Positions 9,010 to 19,547 of a stretch of 64,000 nucleotides of DNA are shown here, piece after piece. The position numbers and the translations under genes were made by a program. Each line of letters opens with the position of its first letter. The first letter of the stretch is position 1. The DNA comes from Bacteroidota bacterium (GTDB lineage: Bacteria > Bacteroidota > Bacteroidia > Cytophagales > Cyclobacteriaceae): assembly GCA_024280115.1 (NCBI GenBank), contig JAJRQT010000013.1, forward strand, positions 1-64,000. Direction: 5' to 3'. Below the pieces are notes generated by a model, which ran no database searches, was not told the origin of the DNA, and saw only the letters and a program-made list of their open reading frames with translations.

Positions 9010-9801
9010 ATGTCACTGGAATTATTTGATTTAAAAGGAAAGGTTGCCTTTATAACGGGAAGTACTCAAGGATTGGGAATGGCAATCGCTATGGGGCTTG
9101 GGAATGCGGGAGCCAGAATTGTAGTAAATGGGCGTTCACAGTTTAAAATGGATGTAGCCCTCCATGAATATAAATCTGCCGGGATAACTGCTACAGGTTA
9201 CTGTTTTGACGTCACAAAGGAAGATCAGGTTATTGAGCATATAACATTAATAGAAAAAGAGGTTGGCCCGATTGATATATTGGTAAATAATGCCGGAATA
9301 AACAGGCGTATTCCACTGGTAGAAATGAGCGTCAGTGATTTTTCAGATGTGCTCGACATTGATCTCGTAGCGCCCTTTGTCGTGTCAAAAAACGTGGTGA
9401 AAGGCATGATCAACCGCAGTCATGGGAAAATCATCAATATATGCTCTATGATGAGTGAACTTGGCAGAAATACTGTCGGCGCTTATGCTGCTGCCAAAGG
9501 GGGCCTTAAAATGCTCACAAAAAATATGGCTACCGAGTGGGCAAAGCACAACATTCAGGTAAATGGTATAGGGCCCGGATATTTCGCAACTCCACTTACA
9601 GCCCCAATCAGGGTTGAAGGTGATCCATTCAACGATTTCATTATCAACAGAACTCCGGCGGCAAGATGGGGGGATCCCAATGATTTACAGGGAGCTGCGA
9701 TTTTTCTGGCTTCAAATGCATCAAATTTCGTTAATGGTCATATTTTGTATGTGGATGGTGGAATACTTGCGACTATTGGGAAACCGGCAAATGAGGATTA
9801 G
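9010..9801 (+). CDS. SDR oxidoreductase, gluconate 5-dehydrogenase-like
   Basis: This is a 263-residue classical short-chain dehydrogenase. The NAD(P) motif is TGSTQGLG (16-23), NNAG at 93-96, catalytic Ser146, Tyr159 and Lys163 (YAAAKGG), then VNGIGPGYFATPL. The N-terminal LFDLKGKVAFITGS and the C-terminal FVNGHILYVDGG resemble IdnO-type gluconate 5-dehydrogenases, which interconvert gluconate and 5-ketogluconate. Substrate assignment within SDRs from sequence is uncertain. It lies 66 nt after prfB and is convergent with the saccharopine dehydrogenase gene. Confidence 0.8.
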   Translation: MSLELFDLKGKVAFITGSTQGLGMAIAMGLGNAGARIVVNGRSQFKMDVALHEYKSAGITATGYCFDVTKEDQVIEHITLIEKEVGPIDILVNNAGINRRIPLVEMSVSDFSDVLDIDLVAPFVVSKNVVKGMINRSHGKIINICSMMSELGRNTVGAYAAAKGGLKMLTKNMATEWAKHNIQVNGIGPGYFATPLTAPIRVEGDPFNDFIINRTPAARWGDPNDLQGAAIFLASNASNFVNGHILYVDGGILATIGKPANED

Positions 9802-9867
9802 TCGTTGAAATTTCGATTTTAAATCTTTATTTAAATAACAAATAAATTATTTATAAAAATTGTATAA

Positions 9868-11193
9868 TCAAATTGCCTTTGTCTTATACTCGAACTTATA
9901 ACCATTATCTGCTAACTCAGCTAAAACCGGCTTGTATATCTCCTTGGTTATTGGTTTGAAAACACCTTTAGACCGAATCGTGCCTTCAAGAATCAATCTG
10001 GATGCAATGGCTGCAGGAAGTGAGACTACTCTTGCCATTGCAGAATGACCGAATGGCCTACCTTCCACTTTCATCGTTGCCATTCTCTTTTCCATACGGT
10101 TTTCAAATTCTATAATTGCTTCATTATGAAGAATAATCATATCTTTTTCGTGATCTCTATATGTCATTTTTTTCTGCATAAGCTCCAAAAGTACATCTGA
10201 ATTGGTGCCTTTGCTGATAGGAATTGGTTCATCATCAAAAAGCCCTAACCATTGCAATTGCTTTATAATATCTGATGATACCTTGAGGTTTAATTTGTCT
10301 GCCACTTCTAGTCTAACATTATTATTGTCATTTGTTCCAACTAGTTGCGCCGTAAATTGTCTATAAGTTAAATTCTGCAGGTTTTGACTTTTTTCATTAT
10401 TGAGCAAATTGAGATCTTTCATACTTTGGATGGAGTTGCAAAAACCGGGATGCCGTAATAATCCCCTATAAAAATTGGGGATATTTTCCAGGCCATAATC
10501 TTTGATATAATTAGAACTCTTCCTGTTTGGGTATGTCTCAAATGTCCCCAATCCGTCAATATCCACCAACCAACTGTTCTCAAGCAAATCCTTACCTGTT
10601 ACTTCTATTTTCTGTCCGTCTTGTATATAGTCTGCAGGAGTTTGAGTAGCTATCAACAATCCCCCGGGGCTCCACGAAAATTTATATCCGAAAGGATTAT
10701 TATTATGTTCAAAGGATGGAATACCGGCACCATATGATTTAAAGGAAATTATCTTACCTCCTTCTACTTTAACATGATTTATCATTTGCATAGCGCCCAT
10801 ATGGTCTATGCCGGGATCTTCTCCGATTTCATTTAAAATAATGATTCCTGCCTTTTTTGCTTCACTATCCAATGCCGCCATTTCAGGACTGGTATATGAA
10901 GTTGTCACCATGTTCACCTGGTGTTTTAAGCATGCTTTAGCAACAATAACATGCATTTTTGGGGGTATCATACTCACCACCAGATCAACATCTTTTACCA
11001 TTCCATCTAACTCCTCGTAAGGAGGAGTTGCAAGCCACAATACCCTTTTGCCCAGGGATCTTCCGGCAATAATTAGCCCCGAATGATTATTATCCCTACT
11101 CGCGACAAGTACTTCATATTTACACTTATCAATAAAATAATCGACTAAGGGTTTAACTACAAATCCGGTCCCCAATACTAATACTCGATTCAT
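9868..11193 (-). CDS. saccharopine dehydrogenase family protein (lysine pathway)
   Basis: This 441-residue protein has an N-terminal Rossmann motif VLVLGTGFVVKPL with the LYS9-like continuation (VEVLVASRD-type strand, then DLVVSMIPPKMHVIVAKACL and EIGEDPGIDHMGAM), and a saccharopine dehydrogenase C-terminal domain including SYGAGIPSFEHNNNPFGYKFSWSPGG. The glutamate-forming enzymes of this family act on saccharopine in lysine catabolism or synthesis; the dipeptide-like substrate is recognised by the C-terminal domain. It is monocistronic, flanked by a convergent gene downstream and 267 nt of gene-free sequence (11194-11460) upstream. Confidence 0.85.
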   Translation of the reverse strand: MNRVLVLGTGFVVKPLVDYFIDKCKYEVLVASRDNNHSGLIIAGRSLGKRVLWLATPPYEELDGMVKDVDLVVSMIPPKMHVIVAKACLKHQVNMVTTSYTSPEMAALDSEAKKAGIIILNEIGEDPGIDHMGAMQMINHVKVEGGKIISFKSYGAGIPSFEHNNNPFGYKFSWSPGGLLIATQTPADYIQDGQKIEVTGKDLLENSWLVDIDGLGTFETYPNRKSSNYIKDYGLENIPNFYRGLLRHPGFCNSIQSMKDLNLLNNEKSQNLQNLTYRQFTAQLVGTNDNNNVRLEVADKLNLKVSSDIIKQLQWLGLFDDEPIPISKGTNSDVLLELMQKKMTYRDHEKDMIILHNEAIIEFENRMEKRMATMKVEGRPFGHSAMARVVSLPAAIASRLILEGTIRSKGVFKPITKEIYKPVLAELADNGYKFEYKTKAI

Positions 11194-11460
11194 AAAATTA
11201 TATATCTAAAGATGCCCAATAACCGCACTTTCAAAAACTTTCTACCACCTTGCTAAAGTAATAAATTCACCTCTGGAATTGCAATAATGATTAATATAGG
11301 TTTACAGCAGGCTTACCAACGTGTGGAATAATGTGAATTTTTTGGACAAAGATTCATTTGTTGGTTTTTATGGTTTTTATGGATAAGTCGAATTATGAAA
11401 AACAATTGACATACATTAAAAAAGAATCCTAAAGTTGTTGCCAAATAGAAAAGTATAATT

Positions 11461-12822
11461 TTAAAACTTCCTGGAAGTATCAAAATTCTCCAGGTAATCT
11501 CCTACTCTTTTTACAAATAAACTCCCAAGGGCGCCATCAATTACCCGGTGGTCATAAGAATGAGAGAGGGTGATTTTATGACGAACAGTGATTACATCAC
11601 CATATTCTTTCGTTTCCAGTACAGAAAGCTTTTTCTCAATAACCCCGATTGCCAATATACCTACATTCGGTTGTAAGATAATAGGTGTTCCCATTGTACT
11701 TCCAAAAGAACCCACATTCGTAAGTGTATAGGTGGATCCTGAAATTTCGTCAATGCTCAACTGGTTTTCTCTTGCTCTGTCAGCAAAATCATTTACCAGC
11801 TTTGCCAAACCTACTAAATCCAGTTGATCAGCATTTTTAACCACGGGAACAATCAAGTTTCCATCGGGTAATGCAACTGCTATACCGATATTGATATGCT
11901 TTCTTTTGATGATTTTATAACCATCCACGGAAATATTCATCATTGGATAATCCTGTAAGGCCTTGGCCAGAGCTTCGATAAAAATCGGTGTAAATGTGAG
12001 TTTTACTCCGAGCTCATTCAAAAAACGATCCTTTGCATCTTCTCTCCACTTTACCATTTCTGTTACATCTGCCTCCACGAACGAATGCACATGGGCAGAA
12101 ATATTGCGAGATTCCACCATCCGATCGGCAATGATACGACGCACTCTGTCCATTTCGACTACTTCGTCATCTTCATGTGGAATTGGTACCGGAATAGTTG
12201 TCTCCTTTTCAACAGCGGATCTTACCTGAGAAATCGAAGACCCATTGGAATCAAAATACACTCTTTTGATTCTCCTCTTTTTCAAATAGCTGATAATATC
12301 ATTTTTCGTAACTCTGCCATCCTTCCCGCTGCCGGCAATTGCGTTGAGCTCTTCACTGGTAATATTTTCTTCTTTAGCGATTTTTTTGACCAATGGTGAA
12401 TAAAATCTGTCCGTAACTGAAGCATTTATTGGTTCGATTGCACGTACAACTTCTTCTTTTTTTACCAACGGATTCTCTTCTGCTATTGATGTTTCTGATT
12501 TTATTCCATCAGAATAATACTCTTTTTTTTCTTTGAACAAACTATTATCATGAGGTTTCTGAGAGATATTGGTTTCAACAGCATCTGTGCTTAATATAGC
12601 AATGGGAGCTCCAATCTGAACAATATCACCTTCTTCGGCTAAAAATTCTTTGATGATTCCTTCCTGGATAGCGGGCACTTCAGTATCCACTTTGTCAGTG
12701 GCTACCTCCAGTAAAGGTTCTTCTGCTTCAACCTTTTCACCTTCATTTTTTAACCATGAAATGATTGTCGCCTCCATCACACTCTCTCCCATTTGAGGCA
12801 TAAGTATCTCAATTAGAGCCAT
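11461..12822 (-). CDS. 2-oxoacid dehydrogenase complex E2 (dihydrolipoamide acyltransferase)
   Basis: This 453-residue E2 shows an N-terminal lipoyl domain with the lipoylated lysine in ATDKVDTEV (Lys44), a flexible linker rich in Glu, Ser and Lys, a peripheral subunit-binding domain (YSPLVKKIAKEEN, about 141-180, GRVTKNDI) and a catalytic domain ending in SHSYDHRVIDGALG with the HxxxDG active site. It is closest to the branched-chain 2-oxoacid or generic bacterial E2 type with a single lipoyl domain. It passes acyl groups from E1 to CoA. No E1 or E3 gene is adjacent, so the complex partners are encoded elsewhere. Confidence 0.93.
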   Translation of the reverse strand: MALIEILMPQMGESVMEATIISWLKNEGEKVEAEEPLLEVATDKVDTEVPAIQEGIIKEFLAEEGDIVQIGAPIAILSTDAVETNISQKPHDNSLFKEKKEYYSDGIKSETSIAEENPLVKKEEVVRAIEPINASVTDRFYSPLVKKIAKEENITSEELNAIAGSGKDGRVTKNDIISYLKKRRIKRVYFDSNGSSISQVRSAVEKETTIPVPIPHEDDEVVEMDRVRRIIADRMVESRNISAHVHSFVEADVTEMVKWREDAKDRFLNELGVKLTFTPIFIEALAKALQDYPMMNISVDGYKIIKRKHINIGIAVALPDGNLIVPVVKNADQLDLVGLAKLVNDFADRARENQLSIDEISGSTYTLTNVGSFGSTMGTPIILQPNVGILAIGVIEKKLSVLETKEYGDVITVRHKITLSHSYDHRVIDGALGSLFVKRVGDYLENFDTSRKF

Positions 12823-12886
12823 CAGTTTCTCTTTTTAAATCAGAATTAGTTAGAAGATGTCAATTTAACATTTTTCATTACTTTTC

Positions 12887-14140
12887 TCAATCGTTTTTCA
12901 GCAATCTTTTATGGAGCATGTTCAGCGCAGCTACTGAAGATAAACGAATATTCACTGCTCTGTCTTGAGTAAGTTGTAGCTTTTTTGATATAAAACCACG
13001 CTCATCTGCGCATGCTACCCAAATTGTTCCAACTGGTTTTTCCTCAGTACCTCCACCAGGACCGGCAATTCCACTGGATGCCAGGCCAATATTTGCCCTG
13101 AATTTCTCCCTGACATTTTGTGCCATTTCAATGACAGTTTCTTCACTTACTGCTCCATGATCTATCAAAGTTGCCTCCTTAACTCCAAGTCTCCGGATTT
13201 TCATCTCATTTTGATATGGAACTATTGAGCCGTTGAAATAATCCGAACTTCCGGCAACTGAAGTAATTTTATGAGAAATATATCCCCCCGTACAGCTTTC
13301 AGCTATGGCAAGCGTTTCATTCCTTTCTATCAACATTTTCCCAATCACAATTTCCAGTGTTTCGTCATCAAAACCATATACGTAATCATTTATCAAAGGT
13401 AATAGCTGATCGACAAGTTCATTTGCCTGTACTTTTAGAATTTCTAAATCTTCACCGGTAGCTGTCAAACGCATTTTTATATCTCCGTAGGTCGGTAAAT
13501 AAGCCAGCCTGACATTGCGGGGAAGTGCATTTTCCCATAATTCAATTTTCTCAGCAAGCCATGACTCTCCGATCCCCGCAAGCCTGACTATTTTATGATA
13601 AATTACCGGCAATTCAAATTCATCCTTCAGACGTGGAATCACCTTGTGCTTCATCATATGCTTCATTTCATCTGGAACCCCTGGCATGGCAACAAATACT
13701 TTCCCCGATTTATTGAACCACATTCCGGCAGCAGTTCCCCGCTCATTACTTACCATCTCACATTTTTCAGGTAAGGACGCCTGGAGTCTCGTCAACTTAT
13801 TTAATTCACGTCCTCTGCCAGCCATATATTTCTGAAGCTCTTTCAATGCCTGTTCATTGACCACAATTTCACAATCAAAATATCTTGCAAGACAAGGCTT
13901 GGTAAGGTCGTCATTTGTAGGACCAAGTCCACCGGTGATCAGGATTATATCCGTCCTCAATTCAGCTTCAGATAGCGCTTTTAAAATTTCCGCCTCCAGA
14001 TCTCCAACAGTGGTTCTTCTGACTACTTTAATTCCAATCTCACTCAATGCGCTACTCATCCAATGAGCATTTGTATCAAGGGTCTGTCCGTATAAGATCT
14101 CATCACCTATAGTGATTAATTCGGCATTTACAACATTCAT
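12887..14140 (-). CDS. cinA: CinA-like protein with NMN amidohydrolase domain
   Basis: This 417-residue protein has the usual two-domain layout. An N-terminal MoaB/MoeA-like domain shows ELITIGDEILYGQTLDTNA, ITGGLGPTNDD and MPGVPDEMKHM, and belongs to the COG1058 ADP-ribose pyrophosphatase type. The C-terminal domain has AESCTGGYISHKIT and SSGIAGPGGGTEEKPVG, the nicotinamide mononucleotide deamidase signature. The role is recycling NMN and clearing ADP-ribose-like metabolites; the competence-induced name comes from Gram-positive bacteria. It is 64 nt upstream of the E2 gene on the same strand and may be co-transcribed with it. Confidence 0.95.
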   Translation of the reverse strand: MNVVNAELITIGDEILYGQTLDTNAHWMSSALSEIGIKVVRRTTVGDLEAEILKALSEAELRTDIILITGGLGPTNDDLTKPCLARYFDCEIVVNEQALKELQKYMAGRGRELNKLTRLQASLPEKCEMVSNERGTAAGMWFNKSGKVFVAMPGVPDEMKHMMKHKVIPRLKDEFELPVIYHKIVRLAGIGESWLAEKIELWENALPRNVRLAYLPTYGDIKMRLTATGEDLEILKVQANELVDQLLPLINDYVYGFDDETLEIVIGKMLIERNETLAIAESCTGGYISHKITSVAGSSDYFNGSIVPYQNEMKIRRLGVKEATLIDHGAVSEETVIEMAQNVREKFRANIGLASSGIAGPGGGTEEKPVGTIWVACADERGFISKKLQLTQDRAVNIRLSSVAALNMLHKRLLKND

Positions 14141-14381
14141 ATATGTATTATCTCCATGGGTAAAAAGTGATTTTTATTGTGAATATTCAATCGATCAGAA
14201 ATGATTGCAAGTATGTGACAGTACATGAACTCTGAGAGCAGTTATATGTTTAACTTATTAACTATATTACACATATTGTGTGATTCATAAAATCCGCACA
14301 ATATCCTCTATAATGTCCGATTTTTCAAAATTATATATGGATTTACCGGAAAAATAGAAGTGGGATATTAAAAAAAGAATT

Positions 14382-17300
14382 TTATTGTTTAAGCACCTTG
14401 ACGGTAATTGGAATTGCATTATTTATTGATCTGATGAAATAAATGCCATTTTTCAGTCCTGAGAAATTTAGTCGATGGAATGATTCGTCACTGCTTATGA
14501 CAAAAGATTGAATTGTTTTTCCGGAAATATCCAGCAATTCAAATCTATATTCTCCGTAGATGCTTTGCCCTAAATCGATGGTCAATAGATCGGATGTAGG
14601 ATTGGGAAAAACATTCAAATGATGTAAATCCGAATCTTCCAACCCGGTAATGTTTACAACCAGAATCTGGTACGTCGCAGTATCCAGACAACCATTTGAG
14701 CTTTGAGCAATAAGCGTATATTCAAACGCACCAATATCATCGTAGCTTTTCACCAAATTTTTTGTGGTATCAAAAGCACCCGTTTGATCAATCCAAAAGG
14801 ACTCTTTTGCATTTACGGATTTATTATAAATCTCAACTGTGTTTTCTTCCGCCAGAAAAATGGTATCTGCCGTTGCTTCAATGATGGCCTTCACCGGATC
14901 TAATGAAATATTAATAGCTGCTGAAGCACTCTCTAAAAATCCATCCACCCCTGTTGCATAATAAGTGACCGGTTTGGTAATATTATCTATGTACAAGGAA
15001 GTACCTTTATGTAATAGGCTATTCATGCTTGCATCATCATAAAAATAAAAAAGCGTTCCATTTTCCGGTTGAATGAGTACGTCGGTATTCTTACAAATTT
15101 CAACATCTTTGAGTATTGGCGAGGTGCTGTATTCCGGAGAGATGGTCGTAACTAAGGTGTCTCTACAACCTTCAGCATCAACTTTTATCTGGGAGATTTC
15201 AAAAGAACTATCAGAATACGCATAATTAAATGAAAGTTTGTCACTTATAAAATTATCATTCACCATCCATAAAATTGGGTCTGTTTGCCCCCGCGAATTG
15301 TATATATTCAACACATACTTCTCATTCAGATTCAAAGTATCAATTTGATATTCAATTCCCATTTCCGGGTATTTGACAGATATTTGTATTTCTGAAGCGA
15401 CACTTTCAAATTCTCCAAAGGTGTTCGTTATATAAAAGGCTGTATCATTGGTAATTTGCCCTGTTTCAAAGCTATTGCCACTGAACAACAATCCCGTCAG
15501 AAGCTTATCTTTATAAATATTTATTTCACTTGTATTTAATGCAGAAAGTGTTGCTTTTGTTCCTTTGCAAATATTTTGATTTTCCAATACCGCTCGCTCT
15601 GACCTCACCGCTACCAACAATTCCTGCGAAATTGAATCCGCACAACCGTATCGATTCTCGGCAATCAACTCTACCGAATAGGTTCCGGGTTGATCGTAAA
15701 TTACTGTTGGATTTTTCACGATACTGCTATAGCCATTTCCAAAGTCCCAATACCAACCATTGCTCAAAATACTGGTGTTTTCAATAACCATTTCCCCGGA
15801 TTTCCCCTGTTCTATCAGGAAGGTATCGGCAGGAAAATTAAAATCAGCAGTTGGATTTCCCGGGCTTACTTGCAATTTCATTATATCACTCGCATACCCG
15901 CTATCTAGATTGATGGCATAGTAAAATTTATCCATCAGAACCGGATCAGTTTTAAATATTGTTCCACTATCCAGCCTGTTTGTCAATCCGAGGTCTTCAT
16001 AAAACTCATACAATTCACCTTCGGGATCGATGATTGCGCTATCGCTATTGCAGGCATAAAACGTCTCTGCCAGAGGAGCGTCATTAAGATAATCTATGTA
16101 GTGCCCTTTTGCCAAACTCAATGCAGACCTTAAGCCATCAAGTGAATTGGACGCGAGCATGGCAAATGCAATTTTAATACTTTGCCCGGGAGCCAAATCA
16201 ATTTTATTTCCACCCACTATATGAGCCACATCATTGCCAGCGCCAACGGTTCCAGCGGTCAGTTTTTTATTATCTGTAGAAATAAATTTATGCTTGACGA
16301 TATCATTAAATATCGTATCAAAATCTGCTGTATTTCCGTTCTCATTGCGCAAATCGATCGCATAGTAAGATGGGTTTTGATTTGTCAGGATTGCAAGGCC
16401 TGAATAAAGATCAATATTTGATTTATTAAAAACATATCCAAGATTATAATCGGCATCCCATCCGGCTTCATTGGAATTATAATCACCTAAGTCCCAATCT
16501 GCAAACAGACCTGTATTTAAGCCGTTTAGAGCGGAATCGCCATTATTAATAATTCTGTATTCAAAAATGACGGATCCATCCTGAGTATTGTTTTCCCAGG
16601 TGAGCACCTTTTGTTCTAACTTTATATTGAGTTTAGAAAGCACGGTATCCTTTGGTTTGAAAGCAGATCTGGCATCCAAATCTGCAATGGAATTATCATA
16701 TAACTTCGCATAGGTTTCATTTACGAAATCCTCATCTCTTGTGCCAGTTCCATAATCATTGATCACATTATCCATAACATGTGCTGAATCCAGGCTTATA
16801 ATGAGACCGGCCTGTTCAGCGATCCTTGCACCATTAAAATTGATACCATTCCCGTGGTTCACAAATGATTCATCATAACCAATATCTCCGTCGCTTGCTA
16901 TTGTTGCTGTCAGCTTGCCATCAGTAATATCAAAGTATTTGGGCGTTGTTCTGATTTCGAAATATTGAAAGTCCGAATAGTTATTCCCGATATAATCTAT
17001 TCTGAAAATCAATCTCTCGTCAGCGGCTGATTCTTGATTAACGATAAACTTCAAAGGATTCTCCGTGTCTTCATATGATTTAAGTGCTTCCAGCCTATCA
17101 ATATAAATTTTATCCGCCTCCATACTGACATTATTGGAGGGATTTGAAATAGTGATGGTTACATTTTCCGCAATTCGCAGATAATTTGTGAAAATTAAAT
17201 TCACATTTACCGTATCCCCGGGGAATATCAAGTCTCTGTGATTGCTCTGATATTGAAAAGAACTCAAGCGAATGGAAGGTGTCAGAATATTATTCAACGC

Positions 17301-18632
17301 ACTTTGGACATTGAGACGGCCTTTGCCAAGCAGTCCAAAATAATCCATGTTGGACCCAATTGCATAAATATCATCAGCGGTAGATCTCAACTGTTCCATA
17401 ACCTGTAGCGCTGATAATTCCGGGAAATGAGCCCTTACCAGAGCTGCTGCCCCCGCCACCAGAGGCGCTGAAAGAGATGATCCCGTATTGATTTCATAAT
17501 CTCCATTATTCCTGGTAGTATAAACATTTTCACCGGGAGCCATAATGTCAATATGATGGCTATAGGTAGCCCATCCAGCCAGGTTGTCATTTATATCTGT
17601 AGCTCCGACAGAAAGGACATTTTCAAATGACGCCGGATAAAAATTGAGTTCATCATGGGTATTCCCGGCTGCAGCAACCACTACCACATCCTTTTCCAGT
17701 ACGGCGTAATTGATAATATCCTGGCCATATTTTGAAAAATGGTCAGCGCCACCCCACGACAAATTAATGACCTTACATCCATGATTAGCAGCATATATAA
17801 TGCCTTCATATTCATTTATCAGAATTCTCGAACTTGTCTCAGCAATTTTTACAGGAAGATATTTACTATTAAATCCTACGCCTGCCATGCCAATTCCATT
17901 GTTCGTTTTTGCCGAACTAAGTCCGGTAACTGAGCTTCCGTGAGGATGCCCGTCTGCTGTAGGGTCATTGTCATTATCAGCTATGTCCCACCCATAAAAA
18001 TTATCGATATATCCATCTCCATCATCATCCACACCGTTGAGCGAGTCTGCATAATTAAATGCAATATTCCCCAAATCTTCATGATTCATATTCACACCGG
18101 TATCCACAATTCCGATAACCATGGTTGAATCAGACTTTTCAATATCCCAACCTTCATAAGCTTTAATGACGGCAAGATAATCCTGCAATCCTCCATCGGG
18201 ATCTGCCTGGGGGTCATTGGGGATCAGCAATAGTTTATGCTGAAAATACGGTTCAGCATACTCAATAAAATCCAGGTTTTGAAGTTTTGCTATTTCACTA
18301 TGGATATTTGAATTTGGTTTTAATTTTATTTTATAAATATTTTGCAGATGTGAACTTTCAGTTCTTGCATTGGCTTTGGATTTTGATGCAAAAACCTGGT
18401 AGTATTCTTTAAAATCAATAATTTGTTTGATTTTATCCAGTTGAGTGTCTTTAGAATATACTGTTCGTCCGTTGGATTTACCAATGGTTTTAAGTTTTAC
18501 GACAATGATATTTGGGTGGATTTCCTTGTCCTGAATTTCTGACGAAATATTAGCGATTTGTGCAGGTAATATCCGGTTAAAACCGAAAGTTAAAAAAATA
18601 CAAATAAACAATCCTTTACCCATCAAGCTCAT
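14382..18632 (-). CDS. secreted subtilisin-like protease with T9SS sorting domain
   Basis: This 1416-residue exported protein runs as follows: signal peptide (1-24), an I9-like prodomain (about 38-135), then a peptidase S8 domain with catalytic Asp177 (IVDTGVN), His231 (DGHPHGSSV), oxyanion Asn324 (AAAGN) and Ser386 (GSSLSAP). A Ca-binding-like DDDGDGYIDN loop is inserted at 202-211. Long beta-rich regions follow, including a PKD domain (GWYWDFGNGYSS), and then a Por-type C-terminal sorting domain (LNVFPNPTSDLLTIDL ... GIYFIRSI). The last domain marks it as cargo of the type IX secretion system. The HGS and GSS variants of the usual HGT and GTS are conservative. It is probably a nutrient-acquiring or processing protease. 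It stands alone. Confidence 0.93.
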   Translation of the reverse strand: MSLMGKGLFICIFLTFGFNRILPAQIANISSEIQDKEIHPNIIVVKLKTIGKSNGRTVYSKDTQLDKIKQIIDFKEYYQVFASKSKANARTESSHLQNIYKIKLKPNSNIHSEIAKLQNLDFIEYAEPYFQHKLLLIPNDPQADPDGGLQDYLAVIKAYEGWDIEKSDSTMVIGIVDTGVNMNHEDLGNIAFNYADSLNGVDDDGDGYIDNFYGWDIADNDNDPTADGHPHGSSVTGLSSAKTNNGIGMAGVGFNSKYLPVKIAETSSRILINEYEGIIYAANHGCKVINLSWGGADHFSKYGQDIINYAVLEKDVVVVAAAGNTHDELNFYPASFENVLSVGATDINDNLAGWATYSHHIDIMAPGENVYTTRNNGDYEINTGSSLSAPLVAGAAALVRAHFPELSALQVMEQLRSTADDIYAIGSNMDYFGLLGKGRLNVQSALNNILTPSIRLSSFQYQSNHRDLIFPGDTVNVNLIFTNYLRIAENVTITISNPSNNVSMEADKIYIDRLEALKSYEDTENPLKFIVNQESAADERLIFRIDYIGNNYSDFQYFEIRTTPKYFDITDGKLTATIASDGDIGYDESFVNHGNGINFNGARIAEQAGLIISLDSAHVMDNVINDYGTGTRDEDFVNETYAKLYDNSIADLDARSAFKPKDTVLSKLNIKLEQKVLTWENNTQDGSVIFEYRIINNGDSALNGLNTGLFADWDLGDYNSNEAGWDADYNLGYVFNKSNIDLYSGLAILTNQNPSYYAIDLRNENGNTADFDTIFNDIVKHKFISTDNKKLTAGTVGAGNDVAHIVGGNKIDLAPGQSIKIAFAMLASNSLDGLRSALSLAKGHYIDYLNDAPLAETFYACNSDSAIIDPEGELYEFYEDLGLTNRLDSGTIFKTDPVLMDKFYYAINLDSGYASDIMKLQVSPGNPTADFNFPADTFLIEQGKSGEMVIENTSILSNGWYWDFGNGYSSIVKNPTVIYDQPGTYSVELIAENRYGCADSISQELLVAVRSERAVLENQNICKGTKATLSALNTSEINIYKDKLLTGLLFSGNSFETGQITNDTAFYITNTFGEFESVASEIQISVKYPEMGIEYQIDTLNLNEKYVLNIYNSRGQTDPILWMVNDNFISDKLSFNYAYSDSSFEISQIKVDAEGCRDTLVTTISPEYSTSPILKDVEICKNTDVLIQPENGTLFYFYDDASMNSLLHKGTSLYIDNITKPVTYYATGVDGFLESASAAINISLDPVKAIIEATADTIFLAEENTVEIYNKSVNAKESFWIDQTGAFDTTKNLVKSYDDIGAFEYTLIAQSSNGCLDTATYQILVVNITGLEDSDLHHLNVFPNPTSDLLTIDLGQSIYGEYRFELLDISGKTIQSFVISSDESFHRLNFSGLKNGIYFIRSINNAIPITVKVLKQ

Positions 18633-18737
18633 CGTCCATTTTCTAATTGTAAAAATTTACCTTATCCGGTGCTTTAAGTGATATAGTTTAATTAATTCGA
18701 TCTTTCTTTAGTAACCTTTTATTTGAAATCTGTTATG

Positions 18738-19547
18738 CTATTGAACCTGCCTTATTTTCATTTTTCTGATCATCTTTGCAAAAAGACCAGGCATAAATCT
18801 TTTTAGATAAACGCCCATTACTTCTTTACCTCCAAAATAGACTTCTCTTTTGTTTTGCTCAACAGCTTTTATCATGGCTTTCGCAGCATCTTCAGCGGAT
18901 TTTCCATTCGACTGGTTTTCGTCCATTAAATTGTGGGTTGTACCATTTCCGGTTACGGCATTAATAGAAATATTGGTTTTGATATAGCCGCCGCAAAAGA
19001 GGGTTACAAATATGTTGTTTTCCCATACCTCAGCCGCTAGCGCTTCAAAAAATCCATGAAGTGCATGTTTGGACGCGGAATAAGATGATCTTAAAGGAGT
19101 TCCGAATTTTCCAACTAAACTGCTTGTAATCAATATGTGTCCACTATTGTTTTTGATCATTTCGGGCAAAACCAGCTTGGTCAATTTGATCGCTGAGAAA
19201 AAATTGACGTCCATCAATCTCCGGTCCACATCGAAACCGGTTTCGCTGACAAGCGATCTTTGGCTGATACCTCCATTATTTACTAGCACATCAATCCGCT
19301 CATGGATTTCAAAGGCTTTTTTAGCGGCATCGTCTAAGGCATCAACCTTTGATAGATCCAGTGGTAAAACATGAATTTTTTCCTGGGCGGTATCATCGCA
19401 GTTGGATTTCACTAATTCCAATGCATCCTTTCTTCTCGCTGAGATGATCAATCGATTACCTTTTTTCGCCAATTGGTAGGTCAATTGTTCTCCAATTCCT
19501 GAAGATGCTCCTGTTATCCAAATAGTCTTATTGATGAGCTTTGTCAT
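18738..19547 (-). CDS. SDR family oxidoreductase (DHRS7-like)
   Basis: This 269-residue classical SDR has the NAD(P) motif TGASSGIG (12-19), NNGG at 90-93 in place of NNAG, Ser142, Tyr156 and Lys160 (YSASKHAL). The C-terminal FGGKEVMGVYLKRFMPGLF resembles the membrane-leaning tail of DHRS7/SDR34-type enzymes. The substrate is unknown. Its start overlaps the folA stop by 4 nt (ATGA), making it the last gene of a coupled fmt-folA-SDR operon. Confidence 0.85.
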   Translation of the reverse strand: MTKLINKTIWITGASSGIGEQLTYQLAKKGNRLIISARRKDALELVKSNCDDTAQEKIHVLPLDLSKVDALDDAAKKAFEIHERIDVLVNNGGISQRSLVSETGFDVDRRLMDVNFFSAIKLTKLVLPEMIKNNSGHILITSSLVGKFGTPLRSSYSASKHALHGFFEALAAEVWENNIFVTLFCGGYIKTNISINAVTGNGTTHNLMDENQSNGKSAEDAAKAMIKAVEQNKREVYFGGKEVMGVYLKRFMPGLFAKMIRKMKIRQVQ